A stretch of DNA of 64,000 nucleotides. Origin: Streptomyces albipurpureus (GTDB taxonomy: Bacteria; Actinomycetota; Actinomycetes; Streptomycetales; Streptomycetaceae). The stretch is from NCBI RefSeq assembly GCF_023701525.1, contig NZ_JAMQAW010000040.1:58366-122365 (forward strand), given 5' to 3'. Position numbers and translations under genes: made by a program. Below, in pieces: positions 56,578-64,000 of this stretch (position 1 is its first letter; every line of letters begins with the position of its first letter). The notes under the pieces were generated by a model. The model saw only the letters and a list, made by a program, of their open reading frames with translations, did no database searches and was not told the DNA's origin.

Positions 56578-57642
56578 TCAGGCGTTGCTGAGCCTCACCC
56601 AACGCTCCAGCGTCTGACGTGCGGCCCCGGAGTCGATGGCCTGCGCCGCTCGGGTGATCCCCGCGGCCAGCTGCTCGTTGAGCGTCCCCTCCCCCGGTGC
56701 CTGCGCCACCAGTGCCGCGGCCGCGTTCAGCAGCACCGCGTCCCGCACCGGGCCGCGCTCGCCGTTCAGCAACCGGCGTGCCACATCCGCGTTGTATGAG
56801 GCGTCCGCACCACGGAGTGCCTCCACCGGTACCAGCTCGATGCCGATGTCCCTGGGGTCGAAGTGCTCTTCCCGCACCGACCCGTCCCGTACCACCCAGA
56901 CCCGGGAGGTCGCGGTGGTGGTGAGCTCGTCGAGGCCGTCATCGCCGCGGAACACCAGCGCCGATGAACCACGATCCGCGAGGACCCCGGCCATGATCGG
57001 CGCCATCCGGGCGTCCGCGACACCGGTGGCCTGGGCCATCACCCGGGCCGGATTGGTCAGCGGGCCAAGGAAGTTGAAGACGGTACGGATGCCGAGTTCC
57101 TTGCGGGCCACGCCCACATGGCGCAGCGCCGGATGGAACTTCACGGCGAAGCAGAAGGTGATGCCCGCTTCCTCCGCCACCTCGGCAACGCGCTGCGGGG
57201 TCAGCTCCAGATTGACCCCGAGCTTCTCCAGCACGTCCGAGGCGCCCGAAGCGCTCGAAGCCGCACGACTGCCGTGTTTGACGACCTTGACGCCGGCGCC
57301 CGCCACCACGATCGCGGACATCGTGGAGATGTTCACGGTCTTGGCGCCGTCGCCGCCGGTGCCGACGATATCGACGCAGGGGCCGGGCACCTCGATCAGG
57401 CTGGCGTGCTCGTACATGGTCCGAACGAGCCCGGAGATCTCTTCGACGGTCTCGCCCTTGGCGCGCAGGGCGACCGCGAATCCGGCGATCTGAACATTGG
57501 TGGCCTCGCCCCTGAGGATGCGGTCCATCGCCCAGGCGGTGGCGTCGGTGCTCAGGTCATGACGGTCCAGGAGGGAGTTCAGCACGGCGGGCCAGGAGAG
57601 GTCCGCCACGCTGTCGCCGCCAACCGGGGTCACAACGTTCAT
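56578..57642 (-). CDS. trpD: Anthranilate phosphoribosyltransferase
   Basis: A 354-residue TrpD, second enzyme of the tryptophan branch (anthranilate + PRPP). The PRPP and Mg motifs are DIVGTGGDGAKTVNISTMSAIV and VKHGSRAASSASGASDVLEKLG; HPALRHVGVARKELGIRTVFNFLGPLTNPA and GDDGLDELTTTATSRVW follow. ATG 57642 begins the conserved frame; longer frames upstream are unlikely. It is alone, not in a trp operon, though the fused TrpE(G) is in the same window about 34 kb away. Confidence 0.95.
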   Translation of the reverse strand: MNVVTPVGGDSVADLSWPAVLNSLLDRHDLSTDATAWAMDRILRGEATNVQIAGFAVALRAKGETVEEISGLVRTMYEHASLIEVPGPCVDIVGTGGDGAKTVNISTMSAIVVAGAGVKVVKHGSRAASSASGASDVLEKLGVNLELTPQRVAEVAEEAGITFCFAVKFHPALRHVGVARKELGIRTVFNFLGPLTNPARVMAQATGVADARMAPIMAGVLADRGSSALVFRGDDGLDELTTTATSRVWVVRDGSVREEHFDPRDIGIELVPVEALRGADASYNADVARRLLNGERGPVRDAVLLNAAAALVAQAPGEGTLNEQLAAGITRAAQAIDSGAARQTLERWVRLSNA

Positions 57643-57711
57643 GGTCCGCTCCAGGGTCCACAGGTCGAATAAGGGGATGCCACCCACCCTATCCAGCGCC
57701 CGGGGTGGCAA

Positions 57712-57742
57712 AGAGCCCCGTCCAACGAATGGACGGGGCTCT
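57712..57742 (-). terminator. Terminator of the ctaE-qcrCAB transcription unit
   Basis: AGAGCCCCGTCCA (57712-57724) and TGGACGGGGCTCT (57730-57742) form a perfect 13-bp stem with a five-base loop, 33 bp after the qcrB stop and before trpD. Confidence 0.93.
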
Positions 57743-57775
57743 CGCTGTGGCGAACTTCGCACTCAGTTCAGATGA

Positions 57776-59416
57776 TCAGTGGTGGCCGTGGCCACTGGAG
57801 ATCTCCTTGTACTCCTCGACGGTCGGCTTGGGAATCTGGTTCCCCTCGCCGTAGAAGCCCTTGCTGAGCTTGACCTTGACCTTGTGGACCGGGTTGACCT
57901 TGCGCTCGACACCGTTCTCGTCGACGGTCGGACCGGCCTCCAGGGGCACGTACTGCTCATGCGAGGTGAGCGTGTGCAGCTGACCCTGGCTGAGCGGCTC
58001 GTGCACCTCGATGAACTCACCGTGCGGCAGCCGCTTGATGATGCCGGACTCCCGTCCGTGCAGCACCTTGTCGCGGTCGCGGCGCTGGAGTCCGAGGCAG
58101 ATGCGCTTCGTGGCGATGAAGGCGAGGACCGGTCCGACGAAGAAGAAGATCCGGACGAACCAGGTGATCGTGTTGATCGACATGCTGAAGTGCGTGGCCA
58201 CGATGTCGTTGCCACCGCCGATCAGCATGATGAAGTACGCCGTCAGCCATGCCACACCGAAGCCGGTACGGGTCGGGGTGTTGCGCGGGCGGTCCAGGAT
58301 GTGGTGCTCGCGCTTGTCGCCGGTGACCCATGACTCGATGAACGGGTAGAGCGCGATCGCGCCCAGCACCAGCGGGAAGATCAGCAGCGGAACCATCACA
58401 CCGAGCGCCAGCGTGTGGCCCCAGGCGTTGATCTCCCAACCCGGCATCACTCGGATCAGACCCTCGGCGAAGCCCATGTACCAGTCCGGCTGGGCCCCGG
58501 TGGAGACCTGATCGGTGCGGTAGGGGCCGATCGACCAGATCGGGTTGAGCGTCGCCACCGCGGCCACGACCGAGATCACACCGAAGACCAGGAAGAAGAA
58601 GCCTCCGGCCTTCGCCATGTAGACCGGCAGCAGCGGCATGCCGACGACGTTCTTCTCGGTCCGGCCGGGACCCGCGTACTGGGTGTGCTTGTGGTAGAAG
58701 ACCAGGATCAAGTGGGCCACGAGCAACCCGAGCATGATGCCCGGTAGCAGCAGGATATGGATGGAGTAGAACCGGGCCACAAAGTCATGGCCTGGGAACT
58801 CACCGCCGAACAGGAACATCGAGATATACGTACCGACGACGGGTACGGACAGGATCGCGCCCTGGGTGAAGCGGACACCGGTGCCGGAGAGCAGGTCGTC
58901 AGGGAGCGAGTAACCGGTGAATCCGGTGAACATGCCCAGGACGAGCAGCAGGAAGCCGAACAGCCAGTTGATCTCACGCGGCTTGCGGTACGCGCCGGTG
59001 AAGAAGACGCGCATCATGTGGACCATCATCGCCGCGACGAAGATCAGCGCGGCCCAGTGGTGCATCTGCCGGATCAGCAGACCGCCGCGGACGTCGAAGC
59101 TGATCTCCATCGTCGACGCGTACGCCTCCGACACCCGCACGCCCTGCATCGGGACATAGCTGCCGTGGTAGACGACCTCGTTCATCGACGGGTGGAAGAA
59201 CAGCGTCAGATACACACCCGTGAGGATGATGATGATGAAGCTGTAGAGGCAGATCTCACCGAGCATGAAGGACCAGTGGTCCGGGAAGATCTTCCGCATG
59301 TTGGCCTTGGCCAGGGAGTAGATCCCCAGCCGGCCGTCCGCCCAGTCGGCGACCCGCTCGCCGGCGGGGGCCTGGCGCTGGTTGTCAGCGCCCTTGGTCT
59401 CGTTCTTAGTGCTCAT
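57776..59416 (-). CDS. qcrB: Cytochrome bc1 complex cytochrome b subunit
   Basis: A 546-residue membrane protein, longer than mitochondrial cytochrome b because of a C-terminal extension typical of actinobacteria. Haem and quinone-site sequences include RQMHHWAALIFVAAMMVHMMRVFFTGAYRKPRE, FTGYSLPDDLLSGTGVRF, FYSIHILLLPGIMLGLLVAHL and PDWYMGFAEG, the last corresponding to the PEWY element of the Qo site. It oxidises menaquinol and passes electrons to QcrA and QcrC. The start overlaps the qcrA stop by ATGA. Confidence 0.97.
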   Translation of the reverse strand: MSTKNETKGADNQRQAPAGERVADWADGRLGIYSLAKANMRKIFPDHWSFMLGEICLYSFIIIILTGVYLTLFFHPSMNEVVYHGSYVPMQGVRVSEAYASTMEISFDVRGGLLIRQMHHWAALIFVAAMMVHMMRVFFTGAYRKPREINWLFGFLLLVLGMFTGFTGYSLPDDLLSGTGVRFTQGAILSVPVVGTYISMFLFGGEFPGHDFVARFYSIHILLLPGIMLGLLVAHLILVFYHKHTQYAGPGRTEKNVVGMPLLPVYMAKAGGFFFLVFGVISVVAAVATLNPIWSIGPYRTDQVSTGAQPDWYMGFAEGLIRVMPGWEINAWGHTLALGVMVPLLIFPLVLGAIALYPFIESWVTGDKREHHILDRPRNTPTRTGFGVAWLTAYFIMLIGGGNDIVATHFSMSINTITWFVRIFFFVGPVLAFIATKRICLGLQRRDRDKVLHGRESGIIKRLPHGEFIEVHEPLSQGQLHTLTSHEQYVPLEAGPTVDENGVERKVNPVHKVKVKLSKGFYGEGNQIPKPTVEEYKEISSGHGHH

Positions 59417-60492
59417 CCGCGCTCCCAGAAGGAAGGTCCGACCGGCTCCGCGAAGTCGCCGAGTGCTTCGAGGTTGCCCTCGGTGTTCACACCGATCCGC
59501 AGCTGCGGAAGGGCGTGACCGGCGGGGCCGAAGATGACCCGGGCTCCGTCGGCGAGGTCGAAGGTGGACTGGTGGCACGGGCAGAGCACGTGATGGGTCT
59601 GCTGCTCGTAGAGGCTGATCGGACAGCCGACGTGCGTGCAGATCTTCGAGAACGCGACGATGCCCTCGTGCGACCACTCAAGCTCGCGCTTGTCCTTGAT
59701 GTCGTCGGGACGAATCCGGACGATCATCAGGGCCGCCTTGGCGATCTCCTTCTGGAACTCGTGGTCGTCATAGCCCAAGCCTTCGGGCATGGCGAAGACC
59801 AGCGAGCCGACGGTGATGTCCTCGGGGCGCAGCGGCTCCATCGTGTTCATGTTGATGAGCTGCTTGCCCTTGGCCCACAGCGTCGTGCGGAGCTTCTTCT
59901 CCGGCAGCGGACCGAGGTCACGCAGCAGCACCACACCGGCGAGCGGCACCAGCGCCATCGCACCGAACATCGTGTTGCGGACCAGCTTGCGCCGACCGAA
60001 GCCGGACTCCTCGTTGCCGGCCGCCCAGTCGGCCATGACCTGGGCCTTGACCTCGGGTGCCGCCTCGATCGGGTGCCGTTCGGCAGCGATCTCCTGGTCG
60101 GACATCAGGGTGCGGGCCCAGTGGACCGCGCCAGCGCCGATGAAGAAGAGGGCCGCGCCGAGCGTGAGACCGAGGGAGAAGTTCAGCGCGCTCACCCGGC
60201 CGAAGGGCCAGATGTAGACGAGCTTGTCGACGGGGAAGATCACGAAACACGCGATAAAGCCGACCGTCGCGAGCATCGAGAGCGTGAACATCAGCGCGAC
60301 CGCGCGCTCGGACCGCTTGGCGGCCCGCTCGTCGATGTCCTGTATGCGCGGCTTGTGTGCCGGCAGTCCCGGATCGGCGAACGGATTGTCATCCGCACGC
60401 TGGGCTACGGCGGTGCTCCCGTGGCCTGCCGCGCCATGCGCAGCGCCCTGCTCTTGAGGCAGGTTCTCTTCTGGAATGTCTTGGCTACTCAT
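59413..60492 (-). CDS. qcrA: Cytochrome bc1 complex Rieske iron-sulfur subunit
   Basis: A 359-residue Rieske protein with three N-terminal membrane helices (about residues 65-85, 100-125 and 170-190), the actinobacterial form. The [2Fe-2S] ligands are in CTHVGC (Cys285, His287) and CPCHQS (Cys304, His307), with Cys290 and Cys306 forming the usual disulfide. A twin-arginine-like segment FGRRKLVRNTMF precedes helix 3, as expected for Tat insertion of a folded cluster domain. Both ends overlap neighbours by ATGA. Confidence 0.97.
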   Translation of the reverse strand: MSSQDIPEENLPQEQGAAHGAAGHGSTAVAQRADDNPFADPGLPAHKPRIQDIDERAAKRSERAVALMFTLSMLATVGFIACFVIFPVDKLVYIWPFGRVSALNFSLGLTLGAALFFIGAGAVHWARTLMSDQEIAAERHPIEAAPEVKAQVMADWAAGNEESGFGRRKLVRNTMFGAMALVPLAGVVLLRDLGPLPEKKLRTTLWAKGKQLINMNTMEPLRPEDITVGSLVFAMPEGLGYDDHEFQKEIAKAALMIVRIRPDDIKDKRELEWSHEGIVAFSKICTHVGCPISLYEQQTHHVLCPCHQSTFDLADGARVIFGPAGHALPQLRIGVNTEGNLEALGDFAEPVGPSFWERG

Positions 60493-61301
60493 GACTTCTT
60501 GGCCTTAGCGGTGTGGGCCGCGACCCAGACGGCAGCTGCGATCAACGCACCCAGTCCGAAGACCCAGGCGAACAGGCCCTCGCTGACGGGGCCGAGCCCA
60601 CCCAGCGAGAGACCACCGGGGCTGGACGACTTGTCGGGGTCGTTCATGGCCTCGATGTAAGCGATGACGTCCTGCTTCTCCTTCTCCGGCAACACCCCGT
60701 CGGGGAAGGAGGGCATGTTCTGCGGGCCGGTCTGCATGGCCTCGTAGATGTGTTTGGCGCTCACGCCCTCCAGGGTGGGGGCGTACTTGCCGTTCGTCAG
60801 CGCGCCGCCCTTGCCGGTGAAGTTGTGGCATTGGGCGCAGTTGGTACGGAAGAGATCTCCGCCCTTGCCGATGTCAGCGCCCTCGGGGCTGTACTGCTTC
60901 TCGGTGGGTGTGATCGGGCCGGCGCCGAGCGAGGCGATGTACGCAGCGAGCTGGTCGATCTCGGCCTGCGAGTAGATGGCCTTCTTCTTCGGCACCTGTG
61001 CGCCGGGCTGCTGGGCCGGCATACGGCCGGTGGCAACCTGGAAGTCGACGGCGGCGGAGCCGACACCGACGAGGGTCGGGCCGTCAGAAGTGCCCTGACC
61101 GCCGGTACCGTGGCAGCTCGCGCAGCCAACGGTGTAGAGCTTCTTGCCCTCCTCGATGGCGAGGGACTGGGAGGTTTCAACGGCCTGCGCCTTGTCCGCA
61201 GGTGCGAACGCGGCGTACAGCCCCCCGGTGGCCGCCAGCGCGAAGAGTAGGACGACGACCGCCGCCAGCGGATGGCGTCGTCGTGCGGAGAGCTTTTTCA
61301 C
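60489..61301 (-). CDS. qcrC: Cytochrome bc1 complex dihaem cytochrome c subunit
   Basis: A 270-residue membrane-anchored dihaem cytochrome c starting at GTG 61301. The N-terminal anchor is PLAAVVVLLFALAATGGLYAAF. Haem sites CASCH (60-64) and CAQCH (155-159) are followed by GRMPAQQPG and QNMPSFPDG Met-ligand regions, and a C-terminal helix (FAWVFGLGALIAAAVWVAAHT). In actinobacteria this subunit carries electrons directly to the aa3 oxidase in a bc1-aa3 supercomplex, replacing a soluble cytochrome c. Confidence 0.97.
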   Translation of the reverse strand: MKKLSARRRHPLAAVVVLLFALAATGGLYAAFAPADKAQAVETSQSLAIEEGKKLYTVGCASCHGTGGQGTSDGPTLVGVGSAAVDFQVATGRMPAQQPGAQVPKKKAIYSQAEIDQLAAYIASLGAGPITPTEKQYSPEGADIGKGGDLFRTNCAQCHNFTGKGGALTNGKYAPTLEGVSAKHIYEAMQTGPQNMPSFPDGVLPEKEKQDVIAYIEAMNDPDKSSSPGGLSLGGLGPVSEGLFAWVFGLGALIAAAVWVAAHTAKAKKS

Positions 61302-61390
61302 GGATTACCCCGGTGTCAGGATTTTCTGCGTCGATGCTTCTGGACTGTGTCTGCTTCGGGCTTCTGCGTCCGGCAGTGTCGCCCGCGCCG

Positions 61391-62008
61391 TTACTTGATC
61401 AAGTAGATCGTGGCGAAGAGGCCGATCCAGACGACATCGACGAAGTGCCAGTAGTAGGACACGACGATGGCGGCGGTTGCCTGCTCATGGGTGAATCTCC
61501 TGGCCGCATAGGTACGGCCCAGGACCAGCAGGAAGGCGATGAGTCCGCCCGTCACATGCAGTCCGTGGAAGCCGGTGGTCAGGTAGAACACTGAGCCGTA
61601 CGGGTCAGACGAGAGTGAAAGCCCGTGCTGAACCAGTTCGGTGTATTCGTACACCTGACCGCCGACGAAGATCGCGCCCATGATGAACGTGATCACGAAC
61701 CAGCTGCGCAGCTTCTTCACATCTCCGCGTTCGGCAGCGAATACGCCGAGTTGGCAGGTGAGAGAAGAGAGCACCAGGATCGTGGTGTTCGTCGCCGAGA
61801 ACGGGAAGTTCAGAAGGTCGGCCTTCTCGGACCAGAACTCGGCACCCGTTACCGAGCGCAAGGTGAAGTACATCGCGAAGAGGGCCGCGAAGAACATCAG
61901 CTCGGAACTCAACCAGATGATGGTTCCGACGCTGGTGAGGTTCGGCCGATTGACCGACGGGTGCGCGTGCCCGGTTTCTACTGTCGTTGCTGTCGCCACG
62001 ACCGACAT
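61391..62008 (-). CDS. ctaE: Cytochrome c oxidase subunit III
   Basis: A 205-residue protein with five membrane helices, the short actinobacterial form (IIWLSSELMFFAALFAMYFTLRS; TTILVLSSLTCQLGVFAAERG; WFVITFIMGAIFVGGQVYEY; FYLTTGFHGLHVTGGLIAFLLVLG; AAIVVSYYWHFVDVVWIGLFATIYLI). It is the first gene of the ctaE-qcrC-qcrA-qcrB unit. A perfect 19-bp palindrome covers its start codon (62006-62008). The 5' end MSVVATA matches what I recall of streptomycete CtaE. Confidence 0.96.
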   Translation of the reverse strand: MSVVATATTVETGHAHPSVNRPNLTSVGTIIWLSSELMFFAALFAMYFTLRSVTGAEFWSEKADLLNFPFSATNTTILVLSSLTCQLGVFAAERGDVKKLRSWFVITFIMGAIFVGGQVYEYTELVQHGLSLSSDPYGSVFYLTTGFHGLHVTGGLIAFLLVLGRTYAARRFTHEQATAAIVVSYYWHFVDVVWIGLFATIYLIK

Positions 62009-62018
62009 TATGTCGGTC
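62000..62018. promoter_or_regulatory. Perfect 19-bp palindrome over the ctaE start codon
   Basis: GACCGACATTATGTCGGTC has perfect 9-base arms around one central base, and the ctaE ATG lies within it. In mRNA it could fold into a seven-pair stem with AUAAU in the loop, masking part of the start codon; in DNA it could be an operator. It lies in the divergent space between ctaE and the receiver-like gene. Confidence 0.6.
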
Positions 62019-62226
62019 GCTTATCCCGCCCTCACTCCGGGGGGTGCCGTTCGGTGTGTCAGTACCCTCTGCGCTGCCCGAACGGCCGATCGCCCGCACT
62101 GTCCGAACAGCTGTTTACGCGGAGTTGGAGCGAGTACGATCCGGCCCAGCGATACCTGATCGAAAGTCGGGTCCGGCAACGGGCCCAAGCCCCGATCCAA
62201 GCGACTCCAAGCGACACGGAGGAACG

Positions 62227-62628
62227 ATGCAGCCGACCGCCACCGTGCTGGTCTACAGCGACGACGCCAACACCCGCGAACAGGTGCGCCTGGCCGCGGG
62301 ACGCAGGCCCGCGGCCGATGTTCCCCCGGTCGAGTTCATCGAGTGCGCGACCCTGCCGGCCGTGCTCACCCACCTTGACCAGGGCGGGATCGACGTCTGT
62401 GTGCTCGACGGCGAGACCGTGCCCGCAGGCGGTATGGGCGTCTGCCGGCAGATCAAGGACGAGATCTTCGACTGCCCGCCCGTGCTGCTGCTCATCGGCC
62501 GGCCGCAGGACGCCTGGCTCGCCACCTGGAGTCGCGCTGAGGCCGCTGTGACGCTGCCTGTGGACCCCGTGGACTTCGCCAACGCCCTGGCCTCACTCCT
62601 GCGGGAGAGGCTTGCTGTAGAGGCCTGA
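62227..62628 (+). CDS. Degenerate receiver-domain protein
   Basis: A 133-residue protein with GGAGGAACG before ATG 62227. The fold matches a stand-alone response regulator receiver: VLVYSDDANTREQVRLAAG (acidic pair kept), VCVLDGETVPAGG (phosphoacceptor Asp kept) and VLLLIGRPQDAW then AVTLPVDPVDFANAL. The usual Thr/Ser after strand 4 and the invariant Lys before Pro after strand 5 are replaced (Gly and Leu). It may therefore signal without normal phosphorylation. It is divergent from the respiratory operon, and homologues appear widely conserved at this place in streptomycetes. Confidence 0.75.
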   Translation: MQPTATVLVYSDDANTREQVRLAAGRRPAADVPPVEFIECATLPAVLTHLDQGGIDVCVLDGETVPAGGMGVCRQIKDEIFDCPPVLLLIGRPQDAWLATWSRAEAAVTLPVDPVDFANALASLLRERLAVEA

Positions 62629-62646
62629 GGGCCCTTCTGGGGCCCT
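62628..62646. terminator. Hairpin between convergent genes
   Basis: AGGGCCC (62628-62634) pairs with GGGCCCT (62640-62646) over seven bases. A second short inverted repeat AGGTCC/GGACCT (62659-62678) overlaps the stop of the L,D-transpeptidase gene. Together they probably terminate both converging transcripts. Confidence 0.6.
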
Positions 62647-62676
62647 TGGGATGCCCAGAGGTCCGTCGGGGTGGAC

Positions 62677-63924
62677 CTAGACCTGGGGACGCAGCCGTGC
62701 CGCATCGATGGGATTGCTGCCGTCCCTGGTCCCGGCCACCAGGGCGCTGCCCTGCCGCCAGTCGGCCCAGGACAGATTCCAATCGCCGTACCCGTTGCCG
62801 AACGGGTCCATCTCATCGCCGTAGCTGTTGATGACCTGGACGATGTCGCCCTCGCGCACGGTCTCGTAGAACCAGGCCGCGTTGCCGGTGGACATTCCCG
62901 TACAGCCGTGGCTGACGTTGGCGTATCCGTGGGAGCCGATGGACCACGGAGCCGCGTGCACATACTCACCGCTCCAGGTGACCCGGGTGGCGTAGTACAC
63001 GGGCAGGTCGTACCCCTCGGAGCCGTAGATTCCGACGCTGGTGCCCCTCATCCGGACGAAATACTCCTTGCCGAGCACCACTTTGACGCCGTTGCGGGTG
63101 GAGAATCCGGGCTTGCCGGTGGTCACCGGAATGGTGTTGATCACTTCTCCGTTGCGTTTGACCGTCATGTAGTGGGACGAGGCGTCCGTGATGGCCTCGA
63201 TACGGTCTCCGATGGAGATCTTCAGCGGCTTGGAGGCGCCACCGTAGAGGCTGTTGGCGACCTTGACGCCCTGAAGGTTGCTGGCGACGGTCACGCTCGC
63301 GCCGGACGGCCAGTACTCCTTGGGCCGAAAGTGGAGCCTCTCGTCGTCAACCCAGTGCCAGGCACCGTCGACCGCCGGCTTTGAGTCAACTTTGAGGGCT
63401 CGTTCGATGACCGCTCTGGCCGCCTTGTCCTTAACCGGGAGACTCAGCTCCGCGATGATGGGCTGACCCACTCCGTAAGTGCCCGCCTCTGGGCCGAATG
63501 AGGCCGTCAGCTTCCGCTTGGCGGGCGATGTCTCAAAAGCGAGCGTACGGCTGCCCGGCGCCCCCTCAGCGTCCTCCGTGGCCACCCGGGCCGTGTACTT
63601 GGCCCCGGCCGAGAGCGCGCCGGTGGAGCGCCAGCGGCTGCCGTCGGCGGAGAGTTCGCCCGCCAGATGGTGGCCCGAGTCATCGATGACGGTCACATCG
63701 GTGATCCGACCCTCCTCGCCTTTCACGGTGACCACGAGGGGCTTGTCGGGATTGACCTTGCGACTGTCCACCGGTGTGTTGAAAGTGATCTGCTTGGCCG
63801 CGTCAAAGGGCTTGCCCGTGAGCGGATTCGGATCAGAGAAGCCACACGCGATCGCGACCGCTCCCAAGGAGACGACCAGAAGGGTGCAGCGGAGTGCGGT
63901 GCGGGTGCGGCGCGTCTGGTTCAT
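62677..63924 (-). CDS. L,D-transpeptidase lipoprotein with Ig-like domains
   Basis: A 415-residue exported protein starting at ATG 63924 (GTG 63930 possible). The signal ends in a lipobox (LGAVAIACGF), so it is probably lipid-anchored. Two Ig-like regions (~45-240) precede the YkuD catalytic domain, whose active site reads IGSHGYANVSHGCTGMS, with His and nucleophile Cys near residue 342. It forms 3-3 cross-links in peptidoglycan, as in mycobacterial LdtMt2-type enzymes. The C-terminal WNLSWADWRQGSALV extension is typical of actinobacterial members. Confidence 0.94.
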   Translation of the reverse strand: MNQTRRTRTALRCTLLVVSLGAVAIACGFSDPNPLTGKPFDAAKQITFNTPVDSRKVNPDKPLVVTVKGEEGRITDVTVIDDSGHHLAGELSADGSRWRSTGALSAGAKYTARVATEDAEGAPGSRTLAFETSPAKRKLTASFGPEAGTYGVGQPIIAELSLPVKDKAARAVIERALKVDSKPAVDGAWHWVDDERLHFRPKEYWPSGASVTVASNLQGVKVANSLYGGASKPLKISIGDRIEAITDASSHYMTVKRNGEVINTIPVTTGKPGFSTRNGVKVVLGKEYFVRMRGTSVGIYGSEGYDLPVYYATRVTWSGEYVHAAPWSIGSHGYANVSHGCTGMSTGNAAWFYETVREGDIVQVINSYGDEMDPFGNGYGDWNLSWADWRQGSALVAGTRDGSNPIDAARLRPQV

Positions 63925-64000
63925 ATCCACACGCTAAGAAGATCGGTCCGCCGCGGCGCGCCGAGTTCGGCCAAACGGGCGGGCCCGGCTTCCCCGCGGA

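Overview
The window is a GC-rich actinobacterial chromosome segment, almost certainly from a Streptomyces. Evidence: strong third-position GC, many GTG starts and some TTG starts, frequent 4-bp ATGA/GTGA gene overlaps, a PASTA-domain Ser/Thr kinase, a class II DAHP synthase, a three-subunit actinobacterial bc1 complex and a MacRS-type two-component system. From memory, the gene order parallels the S. coelicolor region running from metF/thiE to trpD/qcrCAB/ctaE. It reads as core chromosome: no insertion sequence, prophage, tRNA, rRNA or CRISPR array was seen.

Layout. 1-5500: the end of a probable TetR-type gene, a DUF4126 membrane protein, a CrtI-like flavoprotein, a TetR regulator translationally coupled to an NmrA-like NAD(P)-binding protein, and a membrane protein with a Gln/Tyr-rich tail. 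5500-12000: C1 and thiamine metabolism (metF, thiE, then a TPP riboswitch and thiO-thiS-thiG) with an Rv2175c-like winged-helix protein and an FAD reductase between them. 12350-19300: four-PASTA kinase, endonuclease IV-like protein, a His-rich DUF4396 protein behind a CsoR-like box, an ECF41 sigma factor facing a small membrane protein, a sulfite-oxidase-like enzyme, and bacterioferritin with its ferredoxin (Bfd) behind an iron box. 19400-25300: aromatic and central carbon metabolism (class II DAHP synthase, a tryptophan attenuator with a Trp-Trp-Trp leader peptide driving a fused TrpE(G), a D-2-hydroxyacid dehydrogenase and a 6-phosphofructokinase).

25500-37000: MacRS-like two-component pair, PlsC acyltransferase, Est30-like esterase, EEP-family phosphatase, the overlapping Holin-X/DUF3618/DUF4235 trio, glucokinase with the DUF5304 gene next to it, an ArsA-like protein with an altered P-loop coupled to an SRPBCC protein, and a metallophosphoesterase. 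37300-48000: fatty acyl-CoA ligase (TTG start), PimB-like mannosyltransferase, GT87-like membrane protein, a lipoprotein with an HExxH site, two tandem secreted NlpC/P60 endopeptidases, a NYN-domain coiled-coil protein and a zinc-ribbon protein. 48100-57700: rhomboid protease, Lrp-type ligand-binding protein, a small acidic exported protein overlapping a histidine kinase/OmpR regulator pair, an SLC13-like transporter, glycerate kinase, a class V aminotransferase and trpD. 57700-64000: respiratory operon ctaE-qcrC-qcrA-qcrB (minus strand), a degenerate receiver protein and an L,D-transpeptidase lipoprotein.

The best leads for undescribed biology are regulatory: an ECF41-type promoter in front of the divergent four-helix membrane gene; the CsoR-like box before DUF4396; a perfect 19-bp palindrome on the ctaE start codon; an apparently leaderless trp leader peptide; a MacR-like site before DUF4126; PPi-type residues in the phosphofructokinase; and several intergenic tandem repeats with clean periods (14, 18, 34 and 77 bp).
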